DNA of 64,000 nucleotides, taken from the NCBI RefSeq assembly GCF_033095865.1, contig NZ_AP019365.1:2825501-2889500 (forward strand), written 5' to 3'. This DNA comes from Pseudomonas sp. KU43P. GTDB taxonomy: Bacteria > Pseudomonadota > Gammaproteobacteria > Pseudomonadales > Pseudomonadaceae. A program made the translations under genes and the position numbers. The notes under the pieces were generated by a model. That model was not told the origin of the DNA. It ran no database searches and worked only from the letters and a program-made list of their open reading frames with translations. Below, piece after piece: positions 27,709 to 34,953 of this stretch (positions within the stretch are counted from its first letter, which is position 1; every line of letters begins with the position of its first letter).

Positions 27709-27815
27709 GGCAGGCTCCGAAGCGTGGGCGCGGCGTGCGGGGTGCCGCCGCGTCTGGCGCAGCCATGGTGTCAGCAGGATTTATCCGGGGTGTGTCCGGC
27801 AGAGCGCGTGGTGTA

Positions 27816-28079
27816 TCACTGTGTAGCGCAATGGGCGTCGGCGGACGGTTGCGCCGGAGGCTGGGCCTTGCGCATCAAGGGCACCCGCAGCGTGGCGAAG
27901 ATGAAACACGCCATGATGACCCGGAAGGCGTCGGCGTAGCTCAGGGTCTGCGCTTCGCGCCAGGTCAGTGCCCAGAGCTTATGCAGCGCGCTCTGGCTGG
28001 CGTCGAAGCGGTTCTGCCTCAGCAGTTGGGCGTTGTTGCTCCATCGCTCCAGCCAGGTGTTCATGGTTTTGCTGCGCAC
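27816..28079 (-). pseudogene. C-terminal remnant of a DHA2 (EmrB-type) MFS pump
   Basis: An 87-residue frame whose sequence (SALHKLWALTWREAQTLSYA then DAFRVIMACFIFATLRVPLM) resembles the last two segments of DHA2 multidrug efflux permeases. The rest of the roughly 500-residue protein is missing; the frame is closed by stops about 30 bases upstream of the GTG. ATG 28064 is an internal start. It is a truncated scrap, probably not functional. Confidence 0.6.
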
Positions 28080-28212
28080 GTTCAGGTGCTCCGCTGGTCG
28101 GCCGCTTATTGGCGTTTATCAATAAGCCCCGGCGGTCCGATATAAAACTTCTCTGGACGGGCTAGGCGCACACTCGAATGAGCTCGGGTTTTCCGAGCAT
28201 CGAGAGGTGCGT

Positions 28213-28482
28213 ATGAACACTGGCAAAAGCGTTAGCGATATCGACGCCCCACGCCCTGAAGCGGCCGATGGAGACGATTGGCCAACCGGGCAGGACGATG
28301 ACGAAAGCGAGGAAGAGGAAGAGGGTGAGCAGGTCAAAGGCGCACAGCCGATAGATCCGGATGACGTCGTCGATCAGTCGGCACTCAAGGAAAGCGAAAG
28401 AGGCTCCGGCCACCCCGACCCGTCCAGGGCGTCAGAAGCTGAACGTTACAGTTATCAACCGTGGCAGAAAATGAAGCCGTGA
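28213..28482 (+). CDS. Small acidic hypothetical protein
   Basis: An 89-residue hydrophilic protein with a long acidic run (DDDESEEEEEGEQ) around residues 28-40 and no cysteine or membrane segment. It is expected to be disordered. ATG 28213 is preceded by GAGAGG, a credible ribosome binding site. I do not recognise a family; similar short acidic proteins are common and uncharacterised in Pseudomonas. Confidence 0.6.
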   Translation: MNTGKSVSDIDAPRPEAADGDDWPTGQDDDESEEEEEGEQVKGAQPIDPDDVVDQSALKESERGSGHPDPSRASEAERYSYQPWQKMKP

Positions 28483-28656
28483 GCGTGCGTGCCTTTCAAT
28501 CTCCAGGGCCCGGGCCTGGCAAGTAAGGCAGCAACCTTCACCACCGCGTAGCACTCGCAACTGAGCTGTTCCAGCCGAACCTGTCGAGCACCGAGCGGGG
28601 GCAGGGGCTACCTTCGTCGCGTCGGGTGGATCGATCGTGGCGCTCAGCCAGAAGTG

Positions 28657-28684
28657 AAAAAGCCGCTCTGGGCAAGAGCGGCTT
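28657..28684 (-). terminator. Rho-independent terminator of the OYE gene
   Basis: On the minus strand, GCCGCTC and GAGCGGC form a 7-bp stem with a 7-base loop followed by TTTTTC. It lies about 10 bases after the stop of the Old Yellow Enzyme gene, whose transcription it should end. Confidence 0.85.
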
Positions 28685-28692
28685 AGGCTTGG

Positions 28693-29814
28693 CTACGCCG
28701 CGTATGGCGGATAGTCGACGTATCCCTCAATGCCGCCGCCGTAGTACGTATCACGGTTGGGCTGGGTGAGCGGCCAGCCGTTTCTGAACCGCGCGACCAG
28801 GTCCGGGTTGGAAATGAACGGCTGGCCGAATGCCGGCAGGTCGATCAGGCCGCTCGCCACCAGTGCCTGGGCGCGCTCCACCGTGAGGTCGCCCGCCAGG
28901 ATCAGCGCCGTCGAGCCAAGTACCTTGCGGCAGTTGCGCAGCAGATCATTCAACGCTTCTTCACGGGCTTCGGCGGTTTGCGAGCGGAGGAAGAAGTGGG
29001 TCTGGTCCATGACGTGGACGTAGGCGATGCCGCGCTGGCCCAGACCTGCACAGAGTGCGTTGTAGGTTTCGTCGATCTGCGGATACAGGGGCATGTCCAT
29101 CAGCTGGCCGTAAGGCGAGATGCGAATGCCGACGCGCTCCTTGCCGATCCGGGCGCTGACGGCGTCCACCACTTCGAAGACGAAACGCAGGCGGTTTTCC
29201 AGGCTGTCGGGACCGTACTGGTCGGTACGGTCGTTCACGTGCGGGTTGAGAAACTGCTCGATGAGGTAGCCGTTGGCGCCGTGGATCTCGACGCCATCGA
29301 AGCCCGCCTCGATGGCATTGGCAGCGGCTTGAGCGAAGTCCCTGACTACGCGCGCCACTTCGTCAGTAGCGAGCTGGCGCGGTACCGAGGTCTGCAGAAA
29401 TCCCGCCACCCCTTGCGCGTCGTAGCCGAATGCGAACGCGCCTTCGGCGACCTTGGTGCTTGCGCTTACCGGTGCAGCGCCGCCCGCCTGGATCGAGGTG
29501 TGGGAGACGCGGCCCACGTGCCAGAGTTGGGCAAAGATCCTGCCGCCTACGCTGTGTACCGAATCAGTCACCAGGCGCCAGCCTGCGATCTGTTCAGGTG
29601 TGAAGATGCCAGGGTTGAAGAGGTAGCCCTGGCCTTCGCGGGAGATCGGCGTGCCTTCCGAAACGATCAGGCCGGCGGTCGCGCGCTGGGCATAGTAGAG
29701 CGCCGTCTCGACGGTGGGGATGTCCTGGGGTGAGCGCGAACGGGTCATCGGGGCCATGACGAAACGGTTGGCGAGGGTGGCATTGCCCAGTGTGTAGCGG
29801 TCGAACAGGCTCAT
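28693..29814 (-). CDS. nemA: Old Yellow Enzyme family flavin oxidoreductase (NemA-like)
   Basis: A 373-residue FMN alkene reductase. NRFVMAPMTRSR near the start, AQLWHVGRVSH, and GVEIHGANGYLIEQFLNP with the substrate-binding HxxN pair (HGAN) define the OYE/NemA family. These enzymes reduce N-ethylmaleimide, quinones, enones and nitro compounds with NAD(P)H. A LysR gene diverges from it across about 150 bases and is the likely regulator. A clear terminator follows. Confidence 0.9.
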   Translation of the reverse strand: MSLFDRYTLGNATLANRFVMAPMTRSRSPQDIPTVETALYYAQRATAGLIVSEGTPISREGQGYLFNPGIFTPEQIAGWRLVTDSVHSVGGRIFAQLWHVGRVSHTSIQAGGAAPVSASTKVAEGAFAFGYDAQGVAGFLQTSVPRQLATDEVARVVRDFAQAAANAIEAGFDGVEIHGANGYLIEQFLNPHVNDRTDQYGPDSLENRLRFVFEVVDAVSARIGKERVGIRISPYGQLMDMPLYPQIDETYNALCAGLGQRGIAYVHVMDQTHFFLRSQTAEAREEALNDLLRNCRKVLGSTALILAGDLTVERAQALVASGLIDLPAFGQPFISNPDLVARFRNGWPLTQPNRDTYYGGGIEGYVDYPPYAA

Positions 29815-29960
29815 CGAGCGTCTCCGTGAAGAGTGTGAGTTGCGGCTGAGCGGCAGTGGATGGCCACGCTTTGCTCAGTGGTTCATTTCCCCTAGGATAT
29901 TTGAGAAATGGCTGGCTATTCGCGGAGATTATTACCAAGTGATCGGAATTGAATTCACTA

Positions 29961-30923
29961 ATGGCAGTGCGCGCCATGTACTCCTCTGAGCGCCTGAAAG
30001 GCATCGATGTGTTCGTTACGGTGGCAGACCTGGGCAGTTTCACTGCCGCTGCCGAACAGCTGGGGCTGACCAGCTCGGCAGTGAGCAAGGGCGTTGCCCG
30101 GCTGGAAAAGCGAATCGGTACGCGCCTGTTCCGGCGTACCACTCGCCAGCTGTCGCTGACTGAGGCGGGCACGACGTTTTACCGCACCTGCACGGCCGTG
30201 CTGGCCGACCTGGAAGAAGTCGAACTGGCCATCGTCAACGAAAGCCACGAGCCCCACGGGCGGGTGCGCATCGACCTGCCTGCCGCATTCGGCCGCCAGC
30301 ATGTGCTGCCGCTGATCTGGGATTTCGTCCATCGGTACCCGCAGCTGCAACCGCATATTTCCTTCTCCGATCGCTTCATCGACCCGGTCCACGACGGCGT
30401 CGATATCGTGGTACGTATCGGGGGCACCGATGCGTGGCCGGCGGCGCTGGGCCACCGTTATTTCGGCGCGCAACGCCTGGTTTTCTGTGCTTCCCCTGCC
30501 TACCTGCACACGCACGGCGAACCACTGAGCGCGCGCGACCTGGAAAACCACCACTGCATCGGTTACCTCGACGACGCAGGCCTGGTGAGCCCTTGGTATT
30601 TCAAGGGGCGCCAACCTGGCGAGATGGAGCGGCGGGTGGTGCATTCAAGGATTGCGGTCGGTGATGGCCAAGGGGAGGTTTCCGCGATCTTGGCGGGCCA
30701 CGGTATCGGGCAACTGCCCACCTGGGTCGTGCAGCCGCATCTGGAGGCGGGGGCGCTCGTCGAGGTGCTGCCGGCGCTGGCAACCGATGGCCTGCCGATG
30801 AACCTGGTGTGGCTGAAGAGCCGGGAAGGGTTGCCGAAAGTGAAGGTACTGCTCGATTACCTGGCAGAACGCCTTGGCCCGCATGGCGCCAGGCGATCGG
30901 GGGGAATGACTCCAATCGCGTGA
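29961..30923 (+). CDS. LysR family transcriptional regulator, divergent from nemA
   Basis: A regulator of about 320 residues with helix-turn-helix GSFTAAAEQLGLTSSAVSKG and typical effector domain of the DsdC/AaeR-type branch (RVRIDLPAAFGRQHVLPLIW). Two starts fit: ATG 29961, and ATG 29976, which lies closer to the conserved N-terminus (SERLKGIDVF). Neither has a strong ribosome binding site. Its position suggests it controls the OYE gene, probably in response to an electrophile or quinone. Confidence 0.85.
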   Translation: MAVRAMYSSERLKGIDVFVTVADLGSFTAAAEQLGLTSSAVSKGVARLEKRIGTRLFRRTTRQLSLTEAGTTFYRTCTAVLADLEEVELAIVNESHEPHGRVRIDLPAAFGRQHVLPLIWDFVHRYPQLQPHISFSDRFIDPVHDGVDIVVRIGGTDAWPAALGHRYFGAQRLVFCASPAYLHTHGEPLSARDLENHHCIGYLDDAGLVSPWYFKGRQPGEMERRVVHSRIAVGDGQGEVSAILAGHGIGQLPTWVVQPHLEAGALVEVLPALATDGLPMNLVWLKSREGLPKVKVLLDYLAERLGPHGARRSGGMTPIA

Positions 30924-30952
30924 GGAGTACATTTGTACTCCCTGCACGATTG
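30913..30952. terminator. Extended inverted repeat at the LysR 3' end
   Basis: GGAGTAC-ATTT-GTACTCC forms a perfect 7-bp stem extended by outer pairs (CAATC with GATTG, GTG with CAC); the LysR stop codon lies inside the stem. There is no T run, so it may terminate inefficiently or only protect the mRNA end. Confidence 0.4.
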
Positions 30953-31119
30953 CGTGACTTCAAAGGGGTCAGAGCCCGTAGCGCGAGGCGAGCTGACTGC
31001 TGGAAAGCTGGCCGAGGCTGGCCACGGACGAGATGTCAGCGGCGATCGTCGCTCGAGTGCTGTTGGCCTGGCTGGTCAGGCATGAGTGCCGCTCATCGTT
31101 CAACATCGCGATGAATTGC

Positions 31120-31265
31120 TCCCCGCCATTTCTCCCAAACTGATCCCCAGATTGAAGGTGCAGATGTTCAGAACCGAGGCGAAATCCACGGCCTTGGGGG
31201 TAAACCGCTGGGCAGTGGTCAGCATCCCACCCTGGACCGCTGGCTGGGTCGAAGTGGTTTCGACT
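31120..31265 (-). pseudogene. MFS efflux transporter remnant
   Basis: On the minus strand a short frame encodes TQPAVQGGMLTTAQRFTPKA followed by VDFASVLNICTFNLGISLGE. This is the penultimate-segment region of DHA1 MFS transporters, where FNLGxxLG is strongly conserved. It is bounded by a stop upstream and a frame break downstream, so only about 45 residues remain of an original of about 400. Confidence 0.55.
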
Positions 31266-31278
31266 CAGCGTTTCGCGC

Positions 31279-31593
31279 CTAGAGCTCGGCCAACAGCCTG
31301 GTCAATTGCTCGTGCTCCCAGGTGCTCATCAACTCCATCGGGTGGGTGCCGAACCTGTGCGTCGAGTCGAAGACATAGGCTCTGCCATCTGGTGCGTAAC
31401 AACTGGCGCAGTGATCCAGGGCGCCGCCTTCGATGCAAAAGGCAAGTACCCAACCCTCGACTTCCACCGTCATCTGGCCGCACTGGCGTTGTGCCCAGCG
31501 TTGCCCGCTCACACGGTGCATCGTGCGAATACCCAGCGCGATATCGCGAAGCACCTGATAGGCCTCACGGGTGGTCAGGGAACTGAGGGGCAA
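31279..31593 (-). CDS. Hypothetical protein of a Pseudomonas-specific family (DUF7693-like)
   Basis: A 104-residue soluble protein: LTTREAYQVLRDIALG at the start, VEVEGWVLAFCIEGGALDHC and CYAPDGRAYVFD in the middle, and STWEHEQLTRLLAEL at the end. I recognise the pattern from short uncharacterised Pseudomonas proteins labelled DUF7693; no function is known. The CxxC (DHCASC) could bind a metal or be redox active. Confidence 0.6.
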   Translation of the reverse strand: MPLSSLTTREAYQVLRDIALGIRTMHRVSGQRWAQRQCGQMTVEVEGWVLAFCIEGGALDHCASCYAPDGRAYVFDSTHRFGTHPMELMSTWEHEQLTRLLAEL

Positions 31594-31896
31594 GATCGAT
31601 TTCCGGATCGGGTGAACGGTGCTGCGCAGGGTACAGGAGTGTGAATCCGACGGCCATCCAGGTTAGCGAGAAGCACAAGTAGAGAGCGTTAGGCTTTTTG
31701 CAGGCCAAGGGCTTCGAGACGGGTGGTTTTTCGACAGTGAGCAAGCGAATGGCTCCTGTGGGGCCGGGTATCGTTTTGCGGCCTGAACCTCCGGGTTCTA
31801 GGGGCGTCAGCCAGAAACCGGGTAGAGTGGTCGCCGTGGCTGTACACAGCACTCCATTCGATTCGCCAGGTCGCTCCAAGCGACTGCTGCGATGAC
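31594..31896. other. Intergenic region without recognised content
   Basis: About 300 bases between the DUF7693-like gene and the kinase gene. Frames on both strands are low-complexity or lack start signals. The region must carry the two divergent promoters, but no operator was identified. Confidence 0.4.
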
Positions 31897-32565
31897 ATGG
31901 AGCCCATCAATCGCACATCATTTGTTGTTTCAAGCATGAATCGTTCGCTGTTCGTATCACTCGATGGGCCCAAAGGCGCCGGCAAGACCACCCTGCTGGA
32001 GGCTGCCACGCAAGCACTGAGGGCAGAGGGCAAAAAGGTGATCCGCCTGAGCGAGAGCAAGAGCGACCCGTTCAGGGCTGAAACCATGGCACTCGTCAAT
32101 CAGCTGGTGCGCAACCCTTCCCGCGACCTGGAATGGGCAGTGTGCGAGCGCTTTGCCCAGAGCCGTCGGTGGATTTCCGAGCACGTGCTGCCCAGGCAGC
32201 CGATTGGCAGCGTCATCCTGATCGATCGCTGGTACCCGTCTGAGGCGGCCTTTCGCCGGATCGTCCCGTTTGCCGAGATTCTGCAACTGAACCTGGAGCA
32301 CAACGTGCGAGTGCCGGACCTGCACGTAGGGGTGGTCACCAGCCCGGAGATTTCATGGGCGAGGGCGGGGGCACGGCGCCGCGGCTTGAGCAGCACGGTG
32401 CTGTTCAGGCTTGAAGAGCAGGCAGCAGCGACCGAGGCATTCGAGTGCGCGGCGGTGCAGCAGGGGTGGGTTCTGTGCCGCAACGAAGGGACGATTGAAG
32501 CGGCTACCAGGCAGGTGGTTGCCGAGATCAACCGTGTGCTTTCATGCGGTGTACAAGGCACTTGA
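31897..32565 (+). CDS. Thymidylate-kinase-like P-loop protein
   Basis: A 222-residue (or 209-residue, if started at ATG 31936) kinase-like protein. The P-loop SLDGPKGAGKTTLLEA sits near the N-terminus; DRWYPSEAAFRR and the lid-like RAGARRRGLSS resemble the DR(Y/H) and lid regions of dTMP kinases. The housekeeping tmk usually lies beside holB and is somewhat shorter, so this is probably a divergent paralogue with a different nucleotide or unknown substrate. No ribosome binding site clearly favours either start. Confidence 0.65.
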   Translation: MEPINRTSFVVSSMNRSLFVSLDGPKGAGKTTLLEAATQALRAEGKKVIRLSESKSDPFRAETMALVNQLVRNPSRDLEWAVCERFAQSRRWISEHVLPRQPIGSVILIDRWYPSEAAFRRIVPFAEILQLNLEHNVRVPDLHVGVVTSPEISWARAGARRRGLSSTVLFRLEEQAAATEAFECAAVQQGWVLCRNEGTIEAATRQVVAEINRVLSCGVQGT

Positions 32566-32587
32566 GGCTGTACCCGACAGCCTCAAG
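32561..32587. terminator. Hairpin between convergent kinase-like gene and pcaJ
   Basis: CTTGAGGCTG and CAGCCTCAAG form a perfect 10-bp stem with a 7-base loop; the kinase stop codon is inside the left arm. It lies between two convergent genes and could end transcription from both sides, although T runs are weak. Confidence 0.6.
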
Positions 32588-32600
32588 CGGGGGAGGCGTG

Positions 32601-33245
32601 TTACGGGAGGATCAGCGGCACGCCACTGAGCTTCTGCAACTCGTCGAAGTCGATGTCGGCGCAGATCTCTACCACTTTCAGCCCGTCGGACGTCACTTCA
32701 AGCACGGCCAGGTCGGTGTAGATGCGGCTGACGCAACCGATGCCGGTCAGCGGGTAGGTGCACTCGGGCACCAGCTTGCTTTCGCCGGACTTGGTCAGGT
32801 GGTCCATCATCACGAACACCTGGCGGGCGCCGGTGGCCAGGTCCATCGCGCCGCCCACGGCCGGGATCGAACCCTCGGCGCCTGTGTGCCAGTTGGCCAG
32901 GTCGCCCTTGACCGACACCTGGAAGGCGCCCAGTACGGCGATGTCCAGGTGGCCGCCACGCATCATCGAGAAGGAATCGGCGTGGTGGAAGAAGGCGCCG
33001 CCGGTGAGCAGGGTCACGTGCTGCTTGCCGGCGTTGATCAGGTCATCGTCTTCTTCGCCCGGCGCAGGGCTTGGGCCCATGCCCAGCAGGCCGTTCTCGC
33101 TGTGCAGGAACACTTCCTTATCGCCCAGGTAGTTGGCCACCATGGTCGGTGCGCCAATGCCCAGATTGACGTACGCGCCTTCCTGGATGTCTGCGGCCAC
33201 GCGCTGGGCCATCTCGGTGCGGGAGAGCTTTTTGGTGATGGTCAT
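32601..33245 (-). CDS. pcaJ: 3-oxoadipate CoA-transferase subunit B
   Basis: A 214-residue beta subunit of the succinyl-CoA:3-oxoadipate CoA-transferase. VNLGIGAPTMVANYLGDKEV is followed by the catalytic glutamate (Glu50) in HSENGLLGMGP, and GGHLDIAVLGAFQV is conserved. It matches the P. putida PcaJ pattern nearly throughout. With PcaI it activates beta-ketoadipate to its CoA ester in the protocatechuate/catechol pathway. The pcaI gene lies 8 bases upstream in the same operon. Confidence 0.95.
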   Translation of the reverse strand: MTITKKLSRTEMAQRVAADIQEGAYVNLGIGAPTMVANYLGDKEVFLHSENGLLGMGPSPAPGEEDDDLINAGKQHVTLLTGGAFFHHADSFSMMRGGHLDIAVLGAFQVSVKGDLANWHTGAEGSIPAVGGAMDLATGARQVFVMMDHLTKSGESKLVPECTYPLTGIGCVSRIYTDLAVLEVTSDGLKVVEICADIDFDELQKLSGVPLILP

Positions 33246-33253
33246 GGCAGGCC

Positions 33254-33949
33254 TCAGACAGCGTTGGCGATCGAAGAAGCGGCAGCGCCGGTGACGGCAA
33301 CCACGCGCTGGACGAAGATACCCGGGGTGATGATGTGTTCCGGGTCCAGCTCACCGAGTTCGACGATCTGGTCGACCTGGGCGATGGCGGTCTTGGCGGC
33401 CATGGCCATGATCGGGCCGAAGTTGCGAGCGGCCTTGCGGTAGATCAGGTTGCCCCAACGGTCGCCCTTGTGCGCCTTGATCAGCGCGAAGTCGGCGTGC
33501 AGCGGCATTTCCAGGACGTACTGGCGGCCGTCGATCTCGCGGGTCTCTTTGCCTTCGGCCAGCAAGGTGCCGTAGCCAGTTGGCGAGAAGAACGCACCGA
33601 TGCCCGAGCCCGCAGCGCGGATACGCTCTGCCAGGTTGCCTTGTGGTACCACCTCCAGCTCGATCTTGCCGGCCCGGTACAGTTCGTCGAACACGTAGGA
33701 GTCCGACTGGCGCGGGAACGAGCAGACCACCTTGCGCACGCTGCCAGCCTTGAGCAGGGCGGCCAGGCCGACCTCACCGTTGCCAGCGTTGTTGCTGATG
33801 ATGGTCAGGTCGCGGGTACCGGTGTCGATCAGGGCGTCGATGAGCTCGGACGGCATGCCGGCGGTGCCAAAACCACCGACCATGATGGTCGAACCGTCGG
33901 TGATCCCTTCCACCGCGCTGGCGATGGACTCAAACGTTTTATTGATCAA
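33254..33949 (-). CDS. pcaI: 3-oxoadipate CoA-transferase subunit A
   Basis: A 231-residue alpha subunit beginning INKTFESIASAVEGI, with IMVGGFGTAGMPSEL and GSGIGAFFSPTGYGT as in P. putida PcaI. Homology sets the start at TTG 33949, preceded by CAGGA. The frame is also open upstream to ATG 34054 and beyond, which would add 35 or more residues of unrelated leader; I treat that as untranslated. An IclR-type palindrome lies at 34102-34116, fitting regulation by PcaR. Confidence 0.92.
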   Translation of the reverse strand: MINKTFESIASAVEGITDGSTIMVGGFGTAGMPSELIDALIDTGTRDLTIISNNAGNGEVGLAALLKAGSVRKVVCSFPRQSDSYVFDELYRAGKIELEVVPQGNLAERIRAAGSGIGAFFSPTGYGTLLAEGKETREIDGRQYVLEMPLHADFALIKAHKGDRWGNLIYRKAARNFGPIMAMAAKTAIAQVDQIVELGELDPEHIITPGIFVQRVVAVTGAAASSIANAV

Positions 33950-34101
33950 AGCGAAATCCTGATTGTTCCTGGAGGATGGATTGTCGATCTGGCCGATTTG
34001 CTCTGAAGCGATGGGGCCAGTCAGCGCTTGGGAAATGTTTACTGACGTGGCCATAGCGTGCCGCAAGATGGGGCACAAGTAGAGAGGGATAAGGGGATTT
34101 T

Positions 34102-34116
34102 GTTCGATTATCGAAC
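34102..34116. promoter_or_regulatory. Probable PcaR (IclR-type) operator upstream of pcaIJ
   Basis: GTTCGATTATCGAAC is a perfect 15-bp palindrome about 150 bases upstream of the pcaI start. It is close to the GTTCGATAATCGCAC motif known for PcaR, the IclR-family activator of pca genes in P. putida. The match is by eye. Confidence 0.7.
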
Positions 34117-34224
34117 AGTTGTGCGAGGCACATGAAGCGCTCATGGCGGCTGCGCACCTGGCTTGGGACAGCTTGGCGTAATCACTTTTGCCTCCACGGC
34201 ACGAGTGGGTGCGGTGTCAGTTGT

Positions 34225-34504
34225 GTCTGAGCAACTGCCGGGCTCACACCTAATCGATCGGCACCCCGTGGTTGTTCTTCCACAGCTGGCCTTCGGTGGC
34301 GCGGGGATTGCGCGCTTGGCGTATTTCCATGTGGGGGCGGATATCAATGCCGGGCGACGGGTGCCGTTGCTGGAGGATTTTGAAAGCGGTGAGGAAGATA
34401 TCCTGCATGCGGTGTTCATCGGCCCGGGCCGGCAACTGCTGTAGCGGGTGAGGGTGTTTATCGATTTTCTGGTCGAGCGGTTTGATGGGCGCCATGTCAG
34501 TTGA
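34225..34504 (+). pseudogene. C-terminal remnant of a LysR regulator with internal stop
   Basis: The frame reads GADINAGRRVPLLEDFESGE, then HAVFIGPGRQLL, a TAG stop at 34442-34444, then RVRVFIDFLVERFDG to a TGA at 34502-34504. This is the standard end of an LTTR effector domain (rhlp.rvraFidFL). The N-terminal helix-turn-helix is absent, so this is a decayed 3' fragment. The true left boundary is uncertain. Confidence 0.65.
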
Positions 34505-34523
34505 ATAGGCGCGTTCCAAGGGT

Positions 34524-34551
34524 AAGCCAGCGACATTCCTGTCGCTGGCTT
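34524..34551. terminator. Strong hairpin terminator, bidirectional
   Basis: AAGCCAGCGACA-TTCC-TGTCGCTGGCTT is a perfect 12-bp stem with a 4-base loop, followed by TTAT on the plus strand and by ACCC on the minus strand. It separates the LysR remnant from the end of the convergent catabolic operon. Confidence 0.8.
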
Positions 34552-34581
34552 TATCGTTTGAAAGGGGGGAGTGGTCGGTCG

Positions 34582-34953
34582 TCAGGCAAGGCCGTGGCGC
34601 TGTTTCCAATCACCCGGGTACACCACATAACCGAACAGCGCGTGGCCTGCATAAACCAGCTCCGTGCCTTCGGGAATCCACAGCACCTGGCCTGGCGATA
34701 CGCGATACACCTCGCCGTTGGCCTGCAATTCGAAACAGCCCTCAATGACAAAAATCACTTCGTCGTAGAGCACCGTCCAGGCCACTTCGGCACCTTCCCA
34801 GCGGGCAAAGCCGATGCCCAGGTTGGGCGACACTTCGTTACTGATGGCGCGTGCTACCCACGCGTCGCCAGGCGGGCCGCCCCGCTGGGCAAAGTCCAGG
34901 TCCCGGTGGTCGACCAGACGCACGGGGCCATTGCCGCTTGGCGCGCGGCTCAT
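34582..34953 (-). CDS. Cupin-fold protein (EutQ-like)
   Basis: A 123-residue single-domain cupin. WTVLYDEVIFVIEGCFELQA and SPGQVLWIPEGTELVY give the two cupin motifs; the usual metal histidines are mostly missing, as in EutQ-like cupins. Its start overlaps the stop of the amine oxidase gene by 4 bases, so it is the last gene of the Rieske operon. A role in handling a reactive intermediate, or as a small isomerase, is possible; the function is unknown. Confidence 0.75.
   Translation of the reverse strand: MSRAPSGNGPVRLVDHRDLDFAQRGGPPGDAWVARAISNEVSPNLGIGFARWEGAEVAWTVLYDEVIFVIEGCFELQANGEVYRVSPGQVLWIPEGTELVYAGHALFGYVVYPGDWKQRHGLA

Noticed and set aside
28515..28535. CCAGGGCCCGGGCCTGG near-palindrome
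   Set aside because: Arms are not fully complementary and no T run follows; too weak for a terminator call.
34163..34444. A 93-codon plus-strand gene
   Set aside because: The start has no signal and only the end shows similarity, to the LysR C-terminus continuing past the stop; treated as a remnant.
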